In this document: in pieces, positions 40,897 through 53,566 of the stretch
Layout: every line of letters begins with the position of its first letter
Position numbering within the stretch: the stretch's first letter is position 1
Assembly: GCA_964006375.1 (NCBI GenBank)
Contig: OZ023267.1
Coordinates: 14,976,846 to 15,040,845 of the forward strand
DNA: 64,000 nt
Source of the DNA: Tillus elongatus
Taxonomy: Eukaryota > Arthropoda > Insecta > Coleoptera > Cleridae
Direction: 5' to 3'
Made by a program: the position numbers and the translations under genes
Notes under the pieces: generated by a model
The model's input: the letters and a program-made list of their open reading frames with translations, nothing else
Databases searched by the model: none
What the model was told of the DNA's origin: nothing

Positions 40897-43421
40897 TTTA
40901 TTTATTGAATACATGCCCAACAGGATAATCCCATTAATAGGGCACCAAACAAAAAGAACAATATGAACAAAAAATACTTCTAAAAGCAAAACTAAAATAC
41001 TGTGCAAAACATCACAAGGCAGAAATTCCACAAAACAGTACATATAATGGTCCTAATACCTGACAAAGTAAGATAGAGTCACCCTACGAATAACCGCAGC
41101 TTTATCCGAATAAAAATCGCACAAGTTTGCAATGTCATTAAAGTCGGAGCTCATTCTATACACAGGTGATTTCATATACAAGTTAGTCCTTGGTATTGGA
41201 AGCTTAAACACTCTCACCACTCTAGATGCAGCCTGTGGAACTGAGAAATTTAATTGCATCAATAAGTCTGGACAATCAACTTTACCATGAAAAAAGTTAT
41301 GCAGAAACATTACAGATGCAACTTTTCTACGCGAGCACAAACTGGGTACATCAGCTTGCATCAGCAATTGGCCATGATCCGCATCCTCTCTGTGGGTAGG
41401 TACCAGATGCCCCATATACAAGGTGTCTTAAAAACTTACGCTGAACATCTTCTAGAGCACTAATCTGAACACTATGAAAGGGATCAAAAACCAAGCTACA
41501 ATATTCAAGTCTGGATGGAATGTAAGAAAAATAGAGAATTTTCAAGCTATCCAAATTGGAAAATGATCTGCTATTCCTTAAAATAAAACCCATCAACTTC
41601 AAACAGGATGACATAATTGTTTGAATATGTCCAGTGAAAATTAAATATTCATGATATACAATGCCAAGATCCTTGTGCGTTTCAGTCCTAGTCAATGGTA
41701 CACCACCCACTTTGTAGGGAAAAGCTATACGGTTGGTTTTTCTAGTTATGTCATCACTTTGCACTTTGAGACATTTAATTCAAGTCTGTTCTCAACAAAC
41801 CACAGCTGTAAGTTGTCAAGGTCCACATGGAGTCTTGAACAGTCACCAGTATTGTGAACACTGGAGTATAATTTGAGATCATCAGCAAATAATAGATGAT
41901 TACCAGAAATTACAGAGCTTATGTCGTTGATAAATAACAAAAAGAGGAGTGGGGGAAGATTGGAGTCCTGTGGAACGCCGGAACTAGCAGTGAAGGGTTC
42001 AGACTTAAATCAATTATAAAAAACATATTGCACACGGTTAGTCAAGTAGGATCCAAAGAATGCTACCAGCCGTCCATCAAGGCCCGCCAAATTCGGCTTG
42101 TACAGAAGTGTTGAATGGTCAACACGATCAAACGCTTTGGAGAAGTCTGTATAAATGACATCCACCAGACCCCGTCCATCCAAACCTTCACTTACATAAT
42201 GTGTCAACAGGGATGAATTCGTCAGTGTTGAGCGCCCCTGCACAAACCCATGCTGGTATTGTGACAAGCAATACTTCACGGCAGGATAAATATGACCATA
42301 CACAACTGCGTCAAAAATTTTAGCAAAATTACTTAGGGTAGCTATAGGCCTGTAGTTTCTGACCCTCTAACAGTCCCCAGACTTGAAAACAGGACAGATC
42401 CGAGCAACCTTCCAAACCTCAGGGAAGCAATGTGTGTGCAACGACAAGTTAAATAGGGTTCTAAAGGGTTTGAGAAGAGCATGCGCACAGCCCTTATTTA
42501 AAAAAGATGATACCAAATCGGGCCAGCAGTAAACTTATTCTTGAGCTTCTTGATGGCTTTAAGAATTTCCTTATCACCAATAACTGCCACACTGACTGCC
42601 ATATGCGATGGTCCGTAGGTATCCACTAGTTCAATGATGTATTGAGGACGGCATACACTTTTAAAATAGTTTTTTTTTTTTAAACAGCTAACAATTGTTT
42701 GAGGCTTATTATAAACCATTCCATTTTCGTCAGACACAGTACTTGGAATGCTACTTGCCCGCCTCCTTTCCTGTATGTGAGACCAAAATCTAGAGGGATC
42801 AACCTTAAGACACTCTTCAGTTCCACGGACATACTCAGCACATGCCTCTCGAAGCTTGTTTTTAACTATAGATCTAAGAAGACTATACTTTGTATGATCA
42901 CTGTCACGTTTATGCCTCCTATATCTTGCATAGCACCTCTCCTAATTTTTTTATATCATTTATTACTTGATTAGTAAACCAGAGAGGAAAGTTTCTAGAT
43001 GACTCTTGCACTGAGGAACATGCTGTTCAAAGATACTGTAAAGTCTGCCATAAAAGTAACTACAAGCCTCATCAGCGGTAGTAAAGGACTCCACTTGAGA
43101 CCAATATTCATCAAGTATTGCAGCATACAGTGCAGGGTAAAATTGGCCATTCGAAAGTTGTAAGAGACCTGATTACAATTACAACTGGCAAACACAAGGT
43201 CAAGCAGCCTATTGTTTCTATTGGAAATATTATTAAACTGTGACAGATTTAAAAAATTAGAAAAACCATGGATAGCTTTGGTTTTAGGATCAGTAAATTG
43301 TCTATAAATAAACTGAGGTGCATTAAAATCACCAATAATAACCAAATTTTCCAACAGCGGAATGATCGACTGTTCTAGCACATTAAGGAAAAGTTCAAGC
43401 TACACTGTTGACACATACAGT

Positions 43422-43487
<66 letters not shown>

Positions 43488-44339
43488 AACCACATGAAAC
43501 AGAATCTGATCCAAAGTGCACCTACACGCAACAATATCAATAACTGGTACTACCTCTAGAATAGCAGATAAATCTACTTGAGCCACTTGAACATCACAAT
43601 GAATTGCCAAAAGTACCCCTCCACCAGATATCTTAGTAGTAACATCCAGTCTTCTATCTGCCCTAAATACACTGTATACACGCAGAAAGAGCTCGGAAAC
43701 ACCAATGTCAGACTGTAAATTAGTTTCACTAAGAGCAATTATCTTGAATTCAGACAATCGGCACAAGCCTAGATAGAGATCTTCTGTTTTAGTACGTGAA
43801 CCACGAGAATTCTGGTAATAAATTAGTATCTTGACACTGTTGGGCTGATCTAGTTTAAAGAAGCAATAGTCGGAACACCGTTAACATACTTAATCTTGAG
43901 GTTTGCTTCACCATCATTCACCCTCCGCCTCATTTCACTGACCACAGACTTGGAGTATGCACTTTGCCTAGGGGTTCTGTCTTGCCTAACTCTGACATTA
44001 CGATACAAATTATCATCCTTGAGTCTTCCAGTCCTGCGCAGAATACTAAGTACCTGATCTTCATCAGAGATTTAGAGGTCTAGAAACGGATGCACTGCCG
44101 GAATACCTATCCAGGCGAAATGGCCTAATCTGGAAGTAATCACCCTCAGGACACAACTTGTGGAGGATGTTCTTCACTTCCCGTCTGTCAACATCATTGT
44201 CACCACGGCTAGCAGCAGATGCAGACTCAGATTCGACCAGTCCAAAAATAACAATATTTGACTTCCTCTTGTCTTGCTCACAAATCTCCTGTATTATATC
44301 CTCCACATGCTTATAACAGTACATACAAAGCACATTTAC
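40897..44339 (-). mobile_element. nearly full-length jockey/CR1-like LINE
   Basis: A 10-bp duplication ACATTTATTT lies at 40887-40896 and 44340-44349. On the minus strand the order is ORF1-like NIVIFGLVES (44064-44333), endonuclease with KIIALSETNL (43395-43766) and VIIGDFNAPQF (42995-43381), linker, then reverse transcriptase with GRSTLTN and YTDFSKAFDRVDH (42010-42303), FADDLKLYS (41746-41940) and the C-terminal domain (41053-41764). The 3' tail is (AATA)n. Stops and frameshifts are frequent. A (TA)n tract (43424-43485) is embedded in the endonuclease region. Confidence 0.85.
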
Positions 44340-44503
44340 ACATTTATTTGAGGCAAATCTTCGCCCAATGCATGCTTAAACATGTGCGGCACCGTGACTT
44401 TTGCTCAACACGTATTGTCATTGTCCCAGTTTGATTGTGAATGTGATCGCGGGCGTTTCTATATTGCTGTCTCATTGTACAACGCATATATACATGTGTC
44501 GCA

Positions 44504-45612
44504 ATGGCTTCGCAAACCCAAAAGCTGAAGCATAAAACATTAACAATTCACGAAAAAAATGAGATTCTGGACCGTCTAAATCTAAATGAATCTTTTAGTA
44601 GCTTGGCAAGTGAATACGGCATAGGAGGTTGCACAATTTATGATATTAAAAAGAACCGAGAGAACATTCAAAAGTTTGCGTCAACCACTGACTGTGGGCA
44701 GCCAAGAGGCAGACACTCAAGAAAGCTCAAAATCCAGAGGTTGAAGAAGCTTTGTACATGTGGTTTCTTCAGGGAAGAAACAGGCATATGCCTATTTCTG
44801 GGCCCATATTGACCATGAAAGCAAAGTTTTTTTTACACGGAGATAACGAAAAAAGAAGACTTTCTAGCTAGCAAGGGATGGTTCGAATGTCTCAAAAGTC
44901 TTCATGGAATATGTTTGATGACAGTAACATGAGAAAAACTCTCTAATGATGCATAGGGCCGTTTGAATTGAGATTTTTACAAAAAGTGAAAGATTTAGAT
45001 TATTGCCCTTCACAGGTATATATAATGCAGATGAGTCAGGGCTTTTTGGTGTGCAATACCTAGCAAACGTTTGTTTCACATAATAAGAAATCTGTACCTG
45101 GACGTAAGGTAAGCAAATAACGTGTAAGCATATTACCTTGTGCCAATGCTTTGGGCACACCAAGGCTAAAGATGGTGGTCAATTGAAAATCAAAGAATCC
45201 ACGAGCATTCAAAAACACTGATATACCTGTACACTATTATGGACAAAAAAGCGTGTGGATGACAATAGACCTTTTCAAATAGTGGTTTGATGAATGCTTC
45301 GTGCCAGAAGTTAGGAAATGGTTGAAAGATCATAATCTATCTCAAAAAGCGTTACTGCTTCTTGATAAGGCTCCTGGTCATCTGTCCGAAGAAGAACTAA
45401 CAACAAGAGGATAAATGTATCAATGCCATGTTTCTTCCACCAAACTGCACTGCACTGATCCAACCAATGGATCAGCATATCATTCAGTTTGTCAAGCAAG
45501 ACTACAAGAAGCGGTGTTCACCTCACTCGCGGCACTGATCCAACCAATGGATCAGCATATCATTCAGTTTGTCAAGCAAGACTACAAGAAGCGGTGTTCA
45601 CCTCACTTGCGG
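44504..45612 (+). pseudogene. Tigger/jerky-type transposase, N-terminal part
   Basis: Begins MASQTQKLKHKTLTIHEKNE with the psq-type helix-turn-helix (SLASEYGIGGCTIYDIKKN) shared with CENP-B. Decayed DDE-domain pieces follow: YNADESG-like at about 45020, KALLLLDKAPGH at about 45350 (second catalytic Asp) and QPMDQHIIQFVKQDY at 45465-45510. Many stops and frameshifts. Confidence 0.8.
45453..45612 (+). repeat. 80-bp tandem duplication in the Tigger gene
   Basis: CACTGATCCAACCAATGGAT at 45453 recurs at 45533 and the units differ at one or two bases. Eighty is not a multiple of three, so the duplication shifts the frame. Confidence 0.9.
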
Positions 45613-46950
45613 GAGAGACTCTGCTGGCGGGAGTCGCGGCGGGGTGTCCGCAGGGGAGCATTCTGTCTCCCTTGCTCTGGTGCCTAGTCGTGGACGGCCT
45701 GCTGGGGAGGCTCTCGGGAGGGGGGTATGAGGTACTGGGCTATGCGGACGACATTGTCATCATAGTCCGAGGAAAGGTCACACAGGCAGTGTGGGAGCGC
45801 ATGCAGACTGCACTGAAAGTGGTGGAAGGGTGGACGGTTGATCAAGGGCTCGGGGTGAGCCCCGAGAAAGCAACCATCGTGCCGTTTACGAGGAGGAAGT
45901 GCGACAGCCACGGAACTCTCACTCTATACGGTAGGAGCATTCCAATGGCCAGGGACGTAAAATATCTTGGGATCGTATTGGACTCTAAGCTAACCTGGAA
46001 TGGTCACATTGGAAAAATACTGCGTAAGGCAGTCATAACCTATACTATTTCCCTCGGAGCCCATGCAAGGCTGTTTCAGGCCGAGATGTACGCCATCCTG
46101 CACTGTGTGTGGGAGCACAAGAGGAGGGGCTACATCAACATGGGATCCTCATAGCCAGACAATCAGGCAGTCCTTAAGGCACTAAGTAGCCCACAGGTAA
46201 ATTCCTGGCTGGTGAGTGAGTGCCAAGACGAGACGAGCGACCTGGCTGGGCAGAATGAGGTGACCCTCATTTGGGTGCCGAGTCACTCGGGGGTCAAAGG
46301 CAATGAAGAAGCTGACAGTCCCGCGAAGAGAGGGTCAGCAGAACCATTTATGGAACCAGAACCGGCTCTGGGCATGACAAAGAGCACTGCCAGCGGAGCC
46401 ATTAAGTCCTGGGTCAGAAACCAACACAAGGTGTACTGGGCAGACTGTCCATGGCTCAGACATGGGAAGTCAATAATTGACGAACCCAGTTCAAAGAGAG
46501 CTGTGGAGCTGCTAAATCTTAGCAGAGGACAGCTCAGAAACACAACAGGTATCTTGACGGGACACATGGCCGTCAAGAAACACCTGCATAAAATGGGGCG
46601 GTTCGAAGGGGACCTCGCATGCAGACTCTGCGGCCAGGAAGAGGAATGAGCCCAGCACATCTTGTGTGAGTGTAAAGCTCTGAACCGCAAAAGACAATTA
46701 ATCTCCGGCCAGTCTAGACCGGAGACAGAGCATTATAAAACTTCACCCTACCAATCGCTGTGCAGACTAGTTCAAGGCACAGTGATTTTGGAATGGGTGG
46801 AGTAAGACTAAGGGTATGCACAATCAACCAAAGGTTTCAGTGCTATCGGGGCGGCAAGGTCGCGGACGAGCCCTGAGGGAACAAAAAAGACTACAAGAAA
46901 AAACGGCTGCTGACGGCCATATCAAAATCAATCTATATATATATATATAT
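45613..46950 (+). mobile_element. GC-rich LINE fragment with RT and RNase H (I/R1/LOA-like)
   Basis: Reverse transcriptase palm GCPQGSILSPLLW and GYADDIVIIV (45489-46154), YLGIVLDSKLTW, then a direct jump to RNase H (AEMYAILHC; WVPSHSGVKGNEEAD at about 46268-46312) and a terminal CRLCGQEEE...HILCEC zinc finger. The thumb region is deleted and a TAG breaks the RNase H. The segment is markedly richer in G+C than its surroundings. RNase H places it with I, LOA or related clades. Confidence 0.75.
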
Positions 46951-46959
46951 ATCTATCTT

Positions 46960-47427
46960 TGTCAATCTTGGAATGCATTGCCCCCATCATCCGTTACATC
47001 GCCATGGAAAAATTGATGGCCAGAAATTGTCACCACTCCCGGCACCGCTCCTCGAATCAGTGCTAGTTCAGAAGTCATAGAGCAGGTTGCTACCGAAACG
47101 CAGAATAGTTCGAAAAATTTGAAAATCTGGTATCGTGGAATGGATGAAGAAGAAAGTGTGTTCCATCAAATGTCTGAAGACGAGATTGTCAACCAAGTTA
47201 ATATTCCAATAATAAATCAAGAAGATGATGACGAAGACATCGTAACTACTCCACAAGTTTCACCTAAAGATGCGATTAACGCATTTGAGCTAGGTATGCA
47301 ATGGGCTGAAGCGAATAGTGCATCATACAACAAACTTTTACTTCTGAGGAGACTGAGACAAGGCCCTACTCTCGCGCCTAGCCAAGTAAAACAAAAGAAA
47401 ATTGAAGAATATTTGCATGCACCATAA
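46960..47427 (+). pseudogene. Tigger transposase C-terminal part
   Basis: Resumes with QSWNALPPSSVTSPWKN and ends KLLLLRRLRQ...QKKIEEYLHAP, the usual C-terminus of Tigger/jerky proteins. It continues the gene cut at 45612. Confidence 0.7.
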
Positions 47428-47474
47428 ATGTATTTGTTTATCCATTATGAAATTAAGATCATAGTACATATGTA

Positions 47475-49823
47475 CAGGGTGGCTCAAATTCAAGCCTCAT
47501 CATTGGGATCTCGGAAACTGTAAGAGATACAACGTCGGTTAAATTATGGCAAAGTTGCGTAATTTGATGCTCAGCAAAGGGCAGTTTAGAAATTCTGAAT
47601 ACTTCCGGTGATAATCGGAAAAAACTGAAAACTCATAAAATCTGTTTTATTTTTTTCTGGCGTTATTTTAAAAGATATAACAAAATGAATCACACATCAT
47701 CGAGGTTACTTTTCCTCTCCTACAATATGGCATTTTCAAATTTTAAATCCGATGTTTCGTCTTTCAGAAACCATCATCAACTCCATTTTTTCAAATACGG
47801 CCTTGGATTTTTTTATTTCATATTTTGTTACCTTTGGACTACCTCAAAACAATGCCTCTTCACAACTTTTGAATTTCAAACGTTTTGATAACAAAAAATG
47901 ACTTTTTCCGTCTTTCTTGAAAATATTTAATACGACTCTGCTTTTGAAACAAAATACTTCTTCAATAATATAATTTGATTAGGTAGGTAAAGATGAACCC
48001 GAATTTATGATTATGAGCCAAATATTTTAAGTTCAATCCAATGCAATGCAATGACATGTCTGTTCGTTCATCTCGGCAGTTTTGATATTCAGAAATATCA
48101 AGCTTGCTTGTCATAATATGACAATACATCTTTTGACAATTTAACTTTCAAAATAGACATTAACAGAGCAAAAACTTCAAATTTCGAGAAACGTGATATG
48201 CTTTGGATGTATTATAGTAATAACAGAAACTCGCACATTTCATGTGAATGGTATTTAGAGCAATATCCCGAGCGTCCACAACCCCATTATTCATATTTTA
48301 ACAATTTCGACAGAAATTTAGGTCTCTTTGGTAGTTTTGGTAAACCTAGAAATTCGTACGGCCAACAAATGGAAGCTGAAGATTAAGAAGCTATTTTAAA
48401 TGCTGTAAGTATCGTTATAAAATGATGCTATGCAATCTTTTATTACTATAATATTTTGCGATAACATGTCAAAGATATTTCACCAAAACGTTTTGTTAAA
48501 GGTTACGGAAAATCCTCATGGTTCAACACGGCAATTTGCTTCAGCACGGAATATGACTAAAATCTGAATTCAGAGGGTTTTCAAAAAACATAAGTATCAT
48601 CCCTATAAACTTCATGTTTGCCAAGAACTAAGACCAGGAGACAGGGACAGAAGGCTTGAATTCTGCAATTGGCTTGATGGAAAAATGCAACAAGATGATG
48701 ATTTCTTAAATAAAATCATCTGGATAGATGAATGTAATTTTTCCACAAGCGGCCTTTTTAGCAGAAACAATGAGCATTATTATGCAGTAGAAAATCCGTA
48801 CCAAAATCAGCAAATTCGAAGACAGGGACGAAAATCATTCAATGTTTGGGTTGGAATGTATCGAACCAAAATTTTAGGGCCAATTATTTATGATGGAAAC
48901 TTAAATACTGATCGGTATCTTAATTTAATCCATAGTTATATATTCGATGCGCTGGAAGATGAACCGTTGAATATGCTGCGGCAGCTGTGGTAGCAATAGG
49001 ATGGTGCACCACCCCATAATGGAAGGGCAGTAACCGAGTTTCTTAATGAAACATTTCCCAATCAATGGATTGGAAACCAAGGAGTGGTGCGCTGGCCTGC
49101 GAGAAGCTCTGATTTGTCCCCGCAGGATTATTTTTTATGGGGATTCTTGAAAAATCGCTTATTCAAGGATACTTTTCCGAATGATATAAACATTTTGCGC
49201 CAAAAGTTAGTGTTAGAATTCACAACTCTACGAGCAAGAGGAAGAATAAACCATCAGGCTGTTACAAACAATCTGCGAAGACGTATGCAAAAATGCATAG
49301 AAGTCCAAGGGGGCTGATTCGAGCATTTACTTTAGGTTTTTTAATTTGTCCATTTTAAAAGTTAAGTAAGCATTAAATATTTTCAAGAAATCCTGAAAAT
49401 GTCATTATTTGTTATCAAAACGTTTGAAATTCAAAAGTTGTGATGAGGCATTGTTTTGAGGTAATCCAAAGCTAACAAAATATGAAATAAAAAATCCAGG
49501 GCCGTATTTGAAAAAATTGGAGTTGATGATGGTTTCTGAAAGACGAAACATCGGATTTCAAATTTGAAAATGCCATCTTGTAGGAGGAAAAGTAACCCTG
49601 ATGATGTGTGATTCATTTTGTTATATCTTTTCCAATAACGCCAGATAAAAATAAAACAGATTTTATGAGTTTTCAGTTTTTTCCGATTATCACCGGAAGT
49701 ATTCAGAATTTCTAAACTGCCCTTTGCTGAGCATCAAATTACGCAACTTTGCCATAATTTAACCGACGTGTATCTCTTACAGTTTCCAAGACACCAATGA
49801 TGAGCTCGAATTTGAGCCACCTG
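47475..49823 (+). mobile_element. DD41D mariner-like element 2, long inverted ends
   Basis: Ends CAGGGTGGCTCAAATTC and inverse, with TA on each side (47473-47474, 49824-49825). Arms match over about 430 bp (47475-47900 and 49400-49823). It interrupts the Tigger 3' flank. Confidence 0.85.
48198..49317 (+). pseudogene. DD41D transposase with an intron, several stops
   Basis: Exon 1 ends at 48404 (GTAAGT); exon 2 starts at 48502 after an AG, giving a 97-bp intron inside the N-terminal half. The catalytic Asp residues are in WIDECNF, DGAPPHNG and RSSDLSPQDYFLWG; 41 residues separate the last two. Stops occur before the intron (TAA), at about 48565 and twice near 48992-49000. The original start codon is not evident. 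Confidence 0.75.
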
Positions 49824-49882
49824 TACCTTGGAAAGTCTTACAAACGCATACAAACGTTTCTCGGATTACCGCAGGTCATATG

Positions 49883-50439
49883 TATAAGAAGCTTTTAGAT
49901 TAATAATATTTGCTATAATACAAGATCATGAGTTATGGATGATAATTCAAGGCTCTTTGCCTATCACAGAAGGTTTTTTCCATAATTCACGCTTGTTTGG
50001 ACCAATCATACACAATCTATTTCCAATACAGCGAATTAGAAAAGGTTGCTAGGGACAATTGTACTTGCATCAACGGACGTGTTTTTACATTTGGCAGTTC
50101 ACAGACATTTATTGTCACATTTGTAAAGTTTAAGCGAAGAAAGGTACGTAAACTCAATTCACTATAAATGTGCATCATAGGCGGCTGTGAAAAAGTAATT
50201 TAAAGTTGGCACCGCCCCTATTTAGTGTTTTTGTTTTATTGGTTGCCGAAATTTGACATATGAATGCTGCGATCTATTCCCTGCATTAGTTAGGTTTCTG
50301 TGTGAGTTTTCGTGTGGTTTTCTTATGACTTCACAGTATTTTGCAATACTAAAAAGATGACAGATTTAACTTGCACAAGAATTTAAAGCCAGTTACTTAG
50401 GCTAGTTACTTCAGTGATCAAAAGCTAATAATTGAATAT
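49883..50439. other. no gene identified
   Basis: Unassigned AT-rich sequence between the Tigger right end and a small LINE fragment. Confidence 0.35.
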
Positions 50440-50590
50440 AAAAACTTTCACTCTACACCAATGTTTGTAACATCAGGGGTTCCTCAGCGATGTCACTTGG
50501 GACCACTCTTCTGCAATGTTTTCGTCAATGACATTGTGCACGTGTTCAAAACTTCCAAATGTGATGCATGTGCTCTCTAGGAAGACTATT
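50440..50590 (+). pseudogene. LINE reverse transcriptase scrap
   Basis: The plus frame reads VTSGVPQRCHLGPLF then CNVFVNDIVHVF, the palm entry of jockey-like RTs. It ends at a stop. Confidence 0.6.
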
Positions 50591-50687
50591 TTCTTCTTCA
50601 GTGGTGTGATTGTAATGGAATGATTTGTTTATTAACCTTCCAGCGTCCTCACGTATGTGGTAAATACACTAGATACATTTGGTTTAA

Positions 50688-51452
50688 CAGGGTACCCAGC
50701 AGAAATCAAAAATCAAATTCCCTGACATTTCCGGGCCCCTCAAGTACATTTTTTTTATGAACAAAGTAAATAAAAATTAAGAACAAAAACTTACATAATC
50801 AAAAACATAAGTATGCTTAATTCCGTTGACTTTATATGTGGCATCTTCGAGAAGAAAATTTGCAATTTTTTCACGGAGAAACCTGACTTTCATAACTGGC
50901 CGACGAACTTAGGCTCCGGAAAGAATTTTCCAGTGTGATGGAAAAACCAGAAGTTTCTAGGTGGCGCAGAACTTTCAACATGATCATAAAGGTTAAAATA
51001 GAATAAACACATTCACAGCACAGCTCTACCGGCCAATACCTAAAATGGATTTTGCATTTTATGCATTCAGGGAAGAACACTCCAAGTGGGATGTACATAT
51101 GACATGTTTGAGATAGATGAAGAGGGCTTTATTTATATCGGCGCATGATGTGGCATACACTGCGTTCATTGGGGGATTTAATTGATATTTGTACCAAAGT
51201 TAAGCTGCATTGTTAGCAGATATATTTTCCTAGGTATGAAAAAACTATTTACGTGAGAAAATTCATATAATATATATGAAATCAAAATAAAAATGCATCT
51301 GCTAGTTACGAAAGTTTACAAACATATAATTTCCAGGTCTACTGAATGATTTCCATGACATTTGAGTAAAATCACAAATTTCCCTGACATTTCCCAGGCA
51401 TTTTAGGGGGTATTTCACATTCCCTGATTTTTCCAGGTCGCTGGGTACCCTG
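50688..51452. mobile_element. MITE with CAGGGTACCCAGC ends
   Basis: Perfect 13-bp inverted ends CAGGGTACCCAGC and 5-bp duplication TTTAA at 50683-50687 and 51453-51457. Subterminal TTCCCTGACATTTCC occurs on both sides. No gene. Confidence 0.85.
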
Positions 51453-51798
51453 TTTAAGAACTTTTAGCTGGAGGGCGCTGCTCTCGGGTCCTTTTCGCTA
51501 TTCCTACCCCACTACTAAATCAACATTCCAGTCCCAACATAACCTGTTAGATGATAACGTGCGGCAGTGAATCCGATATTTGTATTTTATATATACATGT
51601 GACTGTTCTGGTTTTTGTCACAGCTGGTTTTTTTTATTGTTGAATAATTTTTATTGTATTAGTCTTAAAATATTATGATTTTATCCCAAGTTTGTGTCAA
51701 TTACTTTCTATGTTGACATAGAAGCTCAGTCTATCTCTCGTATTATACGCACGACCGTTCTTGGTAATTGATTTTTTTCTTTCATTTGGTTCTCAGAA

Positions 51799-53566
51799 AT
51801 GGGAGTTAAGAAACAAATTTTTATTTTGAATCATCCCACCAATGTGGAGGCTGTAACAAATTTGCTTTTTGCTGACACGGATGATGATGGGAATCTAGTT
51901 TTTGATTAAACTGAGACAAATGAAGAAGACCATGTTTCAGAACATGAGAGTGATTCAGTATCTGAGTCAAGTGTTGAAAGCAGTGGAGAATATGAAGATG
52001 ACAGTTCCACCGAAGCTTACATACCTCGCCTAAAAAAGAATGGAGAAATTTTCGATTCATGGATTTTGCAAGAAAAAACAAATAATAAAAGTAAACGACT
52101 GCCTCGAACTATATTACTTCGTCTTCCTGGCGCCATTGGGCCAGCTAAGACTCTCGCGGATATTGTTGATATTTGGAAGTGCCCTACAACCAATTCTATG
52201 ATCGAAAACATCGTTTTTCCGTCGTTATTTTCGACACCTTTTTTTGCCACACGCACGTGCCGACTATGGATTCCAAAACACAGTGGGCAACCCTGGACAC
52301 ATCAAGCAATGATGGTCAACCTGAAGATGGCACCCTGGAGATTTACGTTTTCGAACGGCGTCTGATTGGCTGAAGAGGCCGCCTACCCCTTCTCAACCCC
52401 GCAGCACTTCAGACTTCGGAATCAAGAACGTTGCAATTTCCCCATTTGATCGATGATCGTTCTATAGTGCAGTTCACACTCTCAGTTCGAGTCCTTCATT
52501 GTCTGGGCATGGGGCACAGACAGGCCCGTAGCAGTCACGTGACCTTCTGAAAGGTGTTGGAAACCAACGTGGACCAAAAGTGCTACAAACTGCAGGTACC
52601 AGAGCAGGAGGCTGCTCCTTACCCTCATCTGTGCAACAAGTCATTTACTCTGTGAAGAAGGAAGGTTCCCGAAACAATCGTTAACTTTACAAAAGTAAAT
52701 TAGCTCTGTAAGACCTAATTACTCTCATCCAAGAGATGCCAGGGACACAGACAAAATAGAAATAACAGCCCTTTTGGGTTTGCTTTATCTGGCTGGTATC
52801 TACCATGGAAATCGAGTTACCTTGAAGAACTCTGAAGAATGGATGATTTAAAAAACAGTAATCAATTTGAAAATTTTCTATTTTTGATGAGAGCTTTACA
52901 ACTTGATGACATAAAATCAAGGGCAGAATGAAGTGAGATTGACCGCTTGGCTCCGATAGAGATATTTTTGAGGAGTTTGTGACTGATTGTCAAAAATTCT
53001 ACTCGCTTGGCCAAAATGTCACAATCAATGAAAATAAGAGGTATTTCGTGGGAGATGTTCCTTCATCCAATACATCCCAAAAAAAACCAACAAGTATGGC
53101 ATCAAAATTTACACCATGGCTAACGCTTGTATCTTTTACACATATAACATGGAAATTTACATGGGAACTAGATGGCCCTTTCTCCATAAGTAACCAACCA
53201 CGAGATGTGGTAAAAAGTTGGCAGCACCTATATTCAATATGAACGAACTTTGACGACGGACAACTGGTTCTCAGATTTTGATTTGATAAAAGACCTTGAT
53301 GAAAAGAAAATAGCCTTTGTTGCAATGTTGAAAAAAACATAAGGCCCAAATTCCTGAAGAGTTCAAGTTGACAAAAAAGCGTGAACCCAATACTAGTATT
53401 TTTGGTTATACAAAGGATAAGATTCTTGTTTCATACGTGCTTAAACAGTATAAAAATGTTATATTAGTTTAGAGTCTCCAAAATAAACCCGAAATTATCA
53501 TATTCTACAACCAGACCAAGGGAGGTGTAGATACAGTTGACAAATTTTGTGCTTCTTATATTTTTT
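51799..53566 (+). pseudogene. piggyBac transposase, N-terminal and catalytic part
   Basis: Starts MGVKKQIFILNHPTNVE with an acidic N-terminus (SVSESSVESSGEYEDD), then a dimerisation-type block with IWKC...NSMIENIV, ITALLGLLYLAGIYHGNR, FLFLMRALQLDDIKSRAE, APIRDIFEEFV, and TTDNWFSDFDL, and ends NQTKGGVDTVDKFCASY. These follow the order of piggyBac transposase, and DNWFSD and GGVDTVD hold Asp residues expected at the active site. Stops and frameshifts are spread throughout. Confidence 0.8.

Larger units (their letters stand above)
40832..49882 (+). mobile_element. pogo/Tigger element with three nested insertions
   Basis: Left end CAGGTGACCCGCAGTAATCC, right end the inverse of CATATGACCTGCGGTAATCC, each flanked by TA (40830-40831 and 49883-49884). 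The transposase is split over 44504-45612 and 46960-47427. Insertions are a LINE (40897-44339), a GC-rich LINE piece (45613-46950) and a DD41D element (47475-49823). Removing them leaves roughly 1.9 kb, a normal Tigger length. Confidence 0.75.

Noticed and set aside
46212..46649. A stand-alone host RNase H gene
   Set aside because: It is contiguous with an RT block and a LINE-type zinc finger, so it is part of the GC-rich LINE.
45613..46650. Bacterial contamination because of high G+C
   Set aside because: It encodes eukaryotic LINE reverse transcriptase and RNase H and lies inside a Tigger gene.
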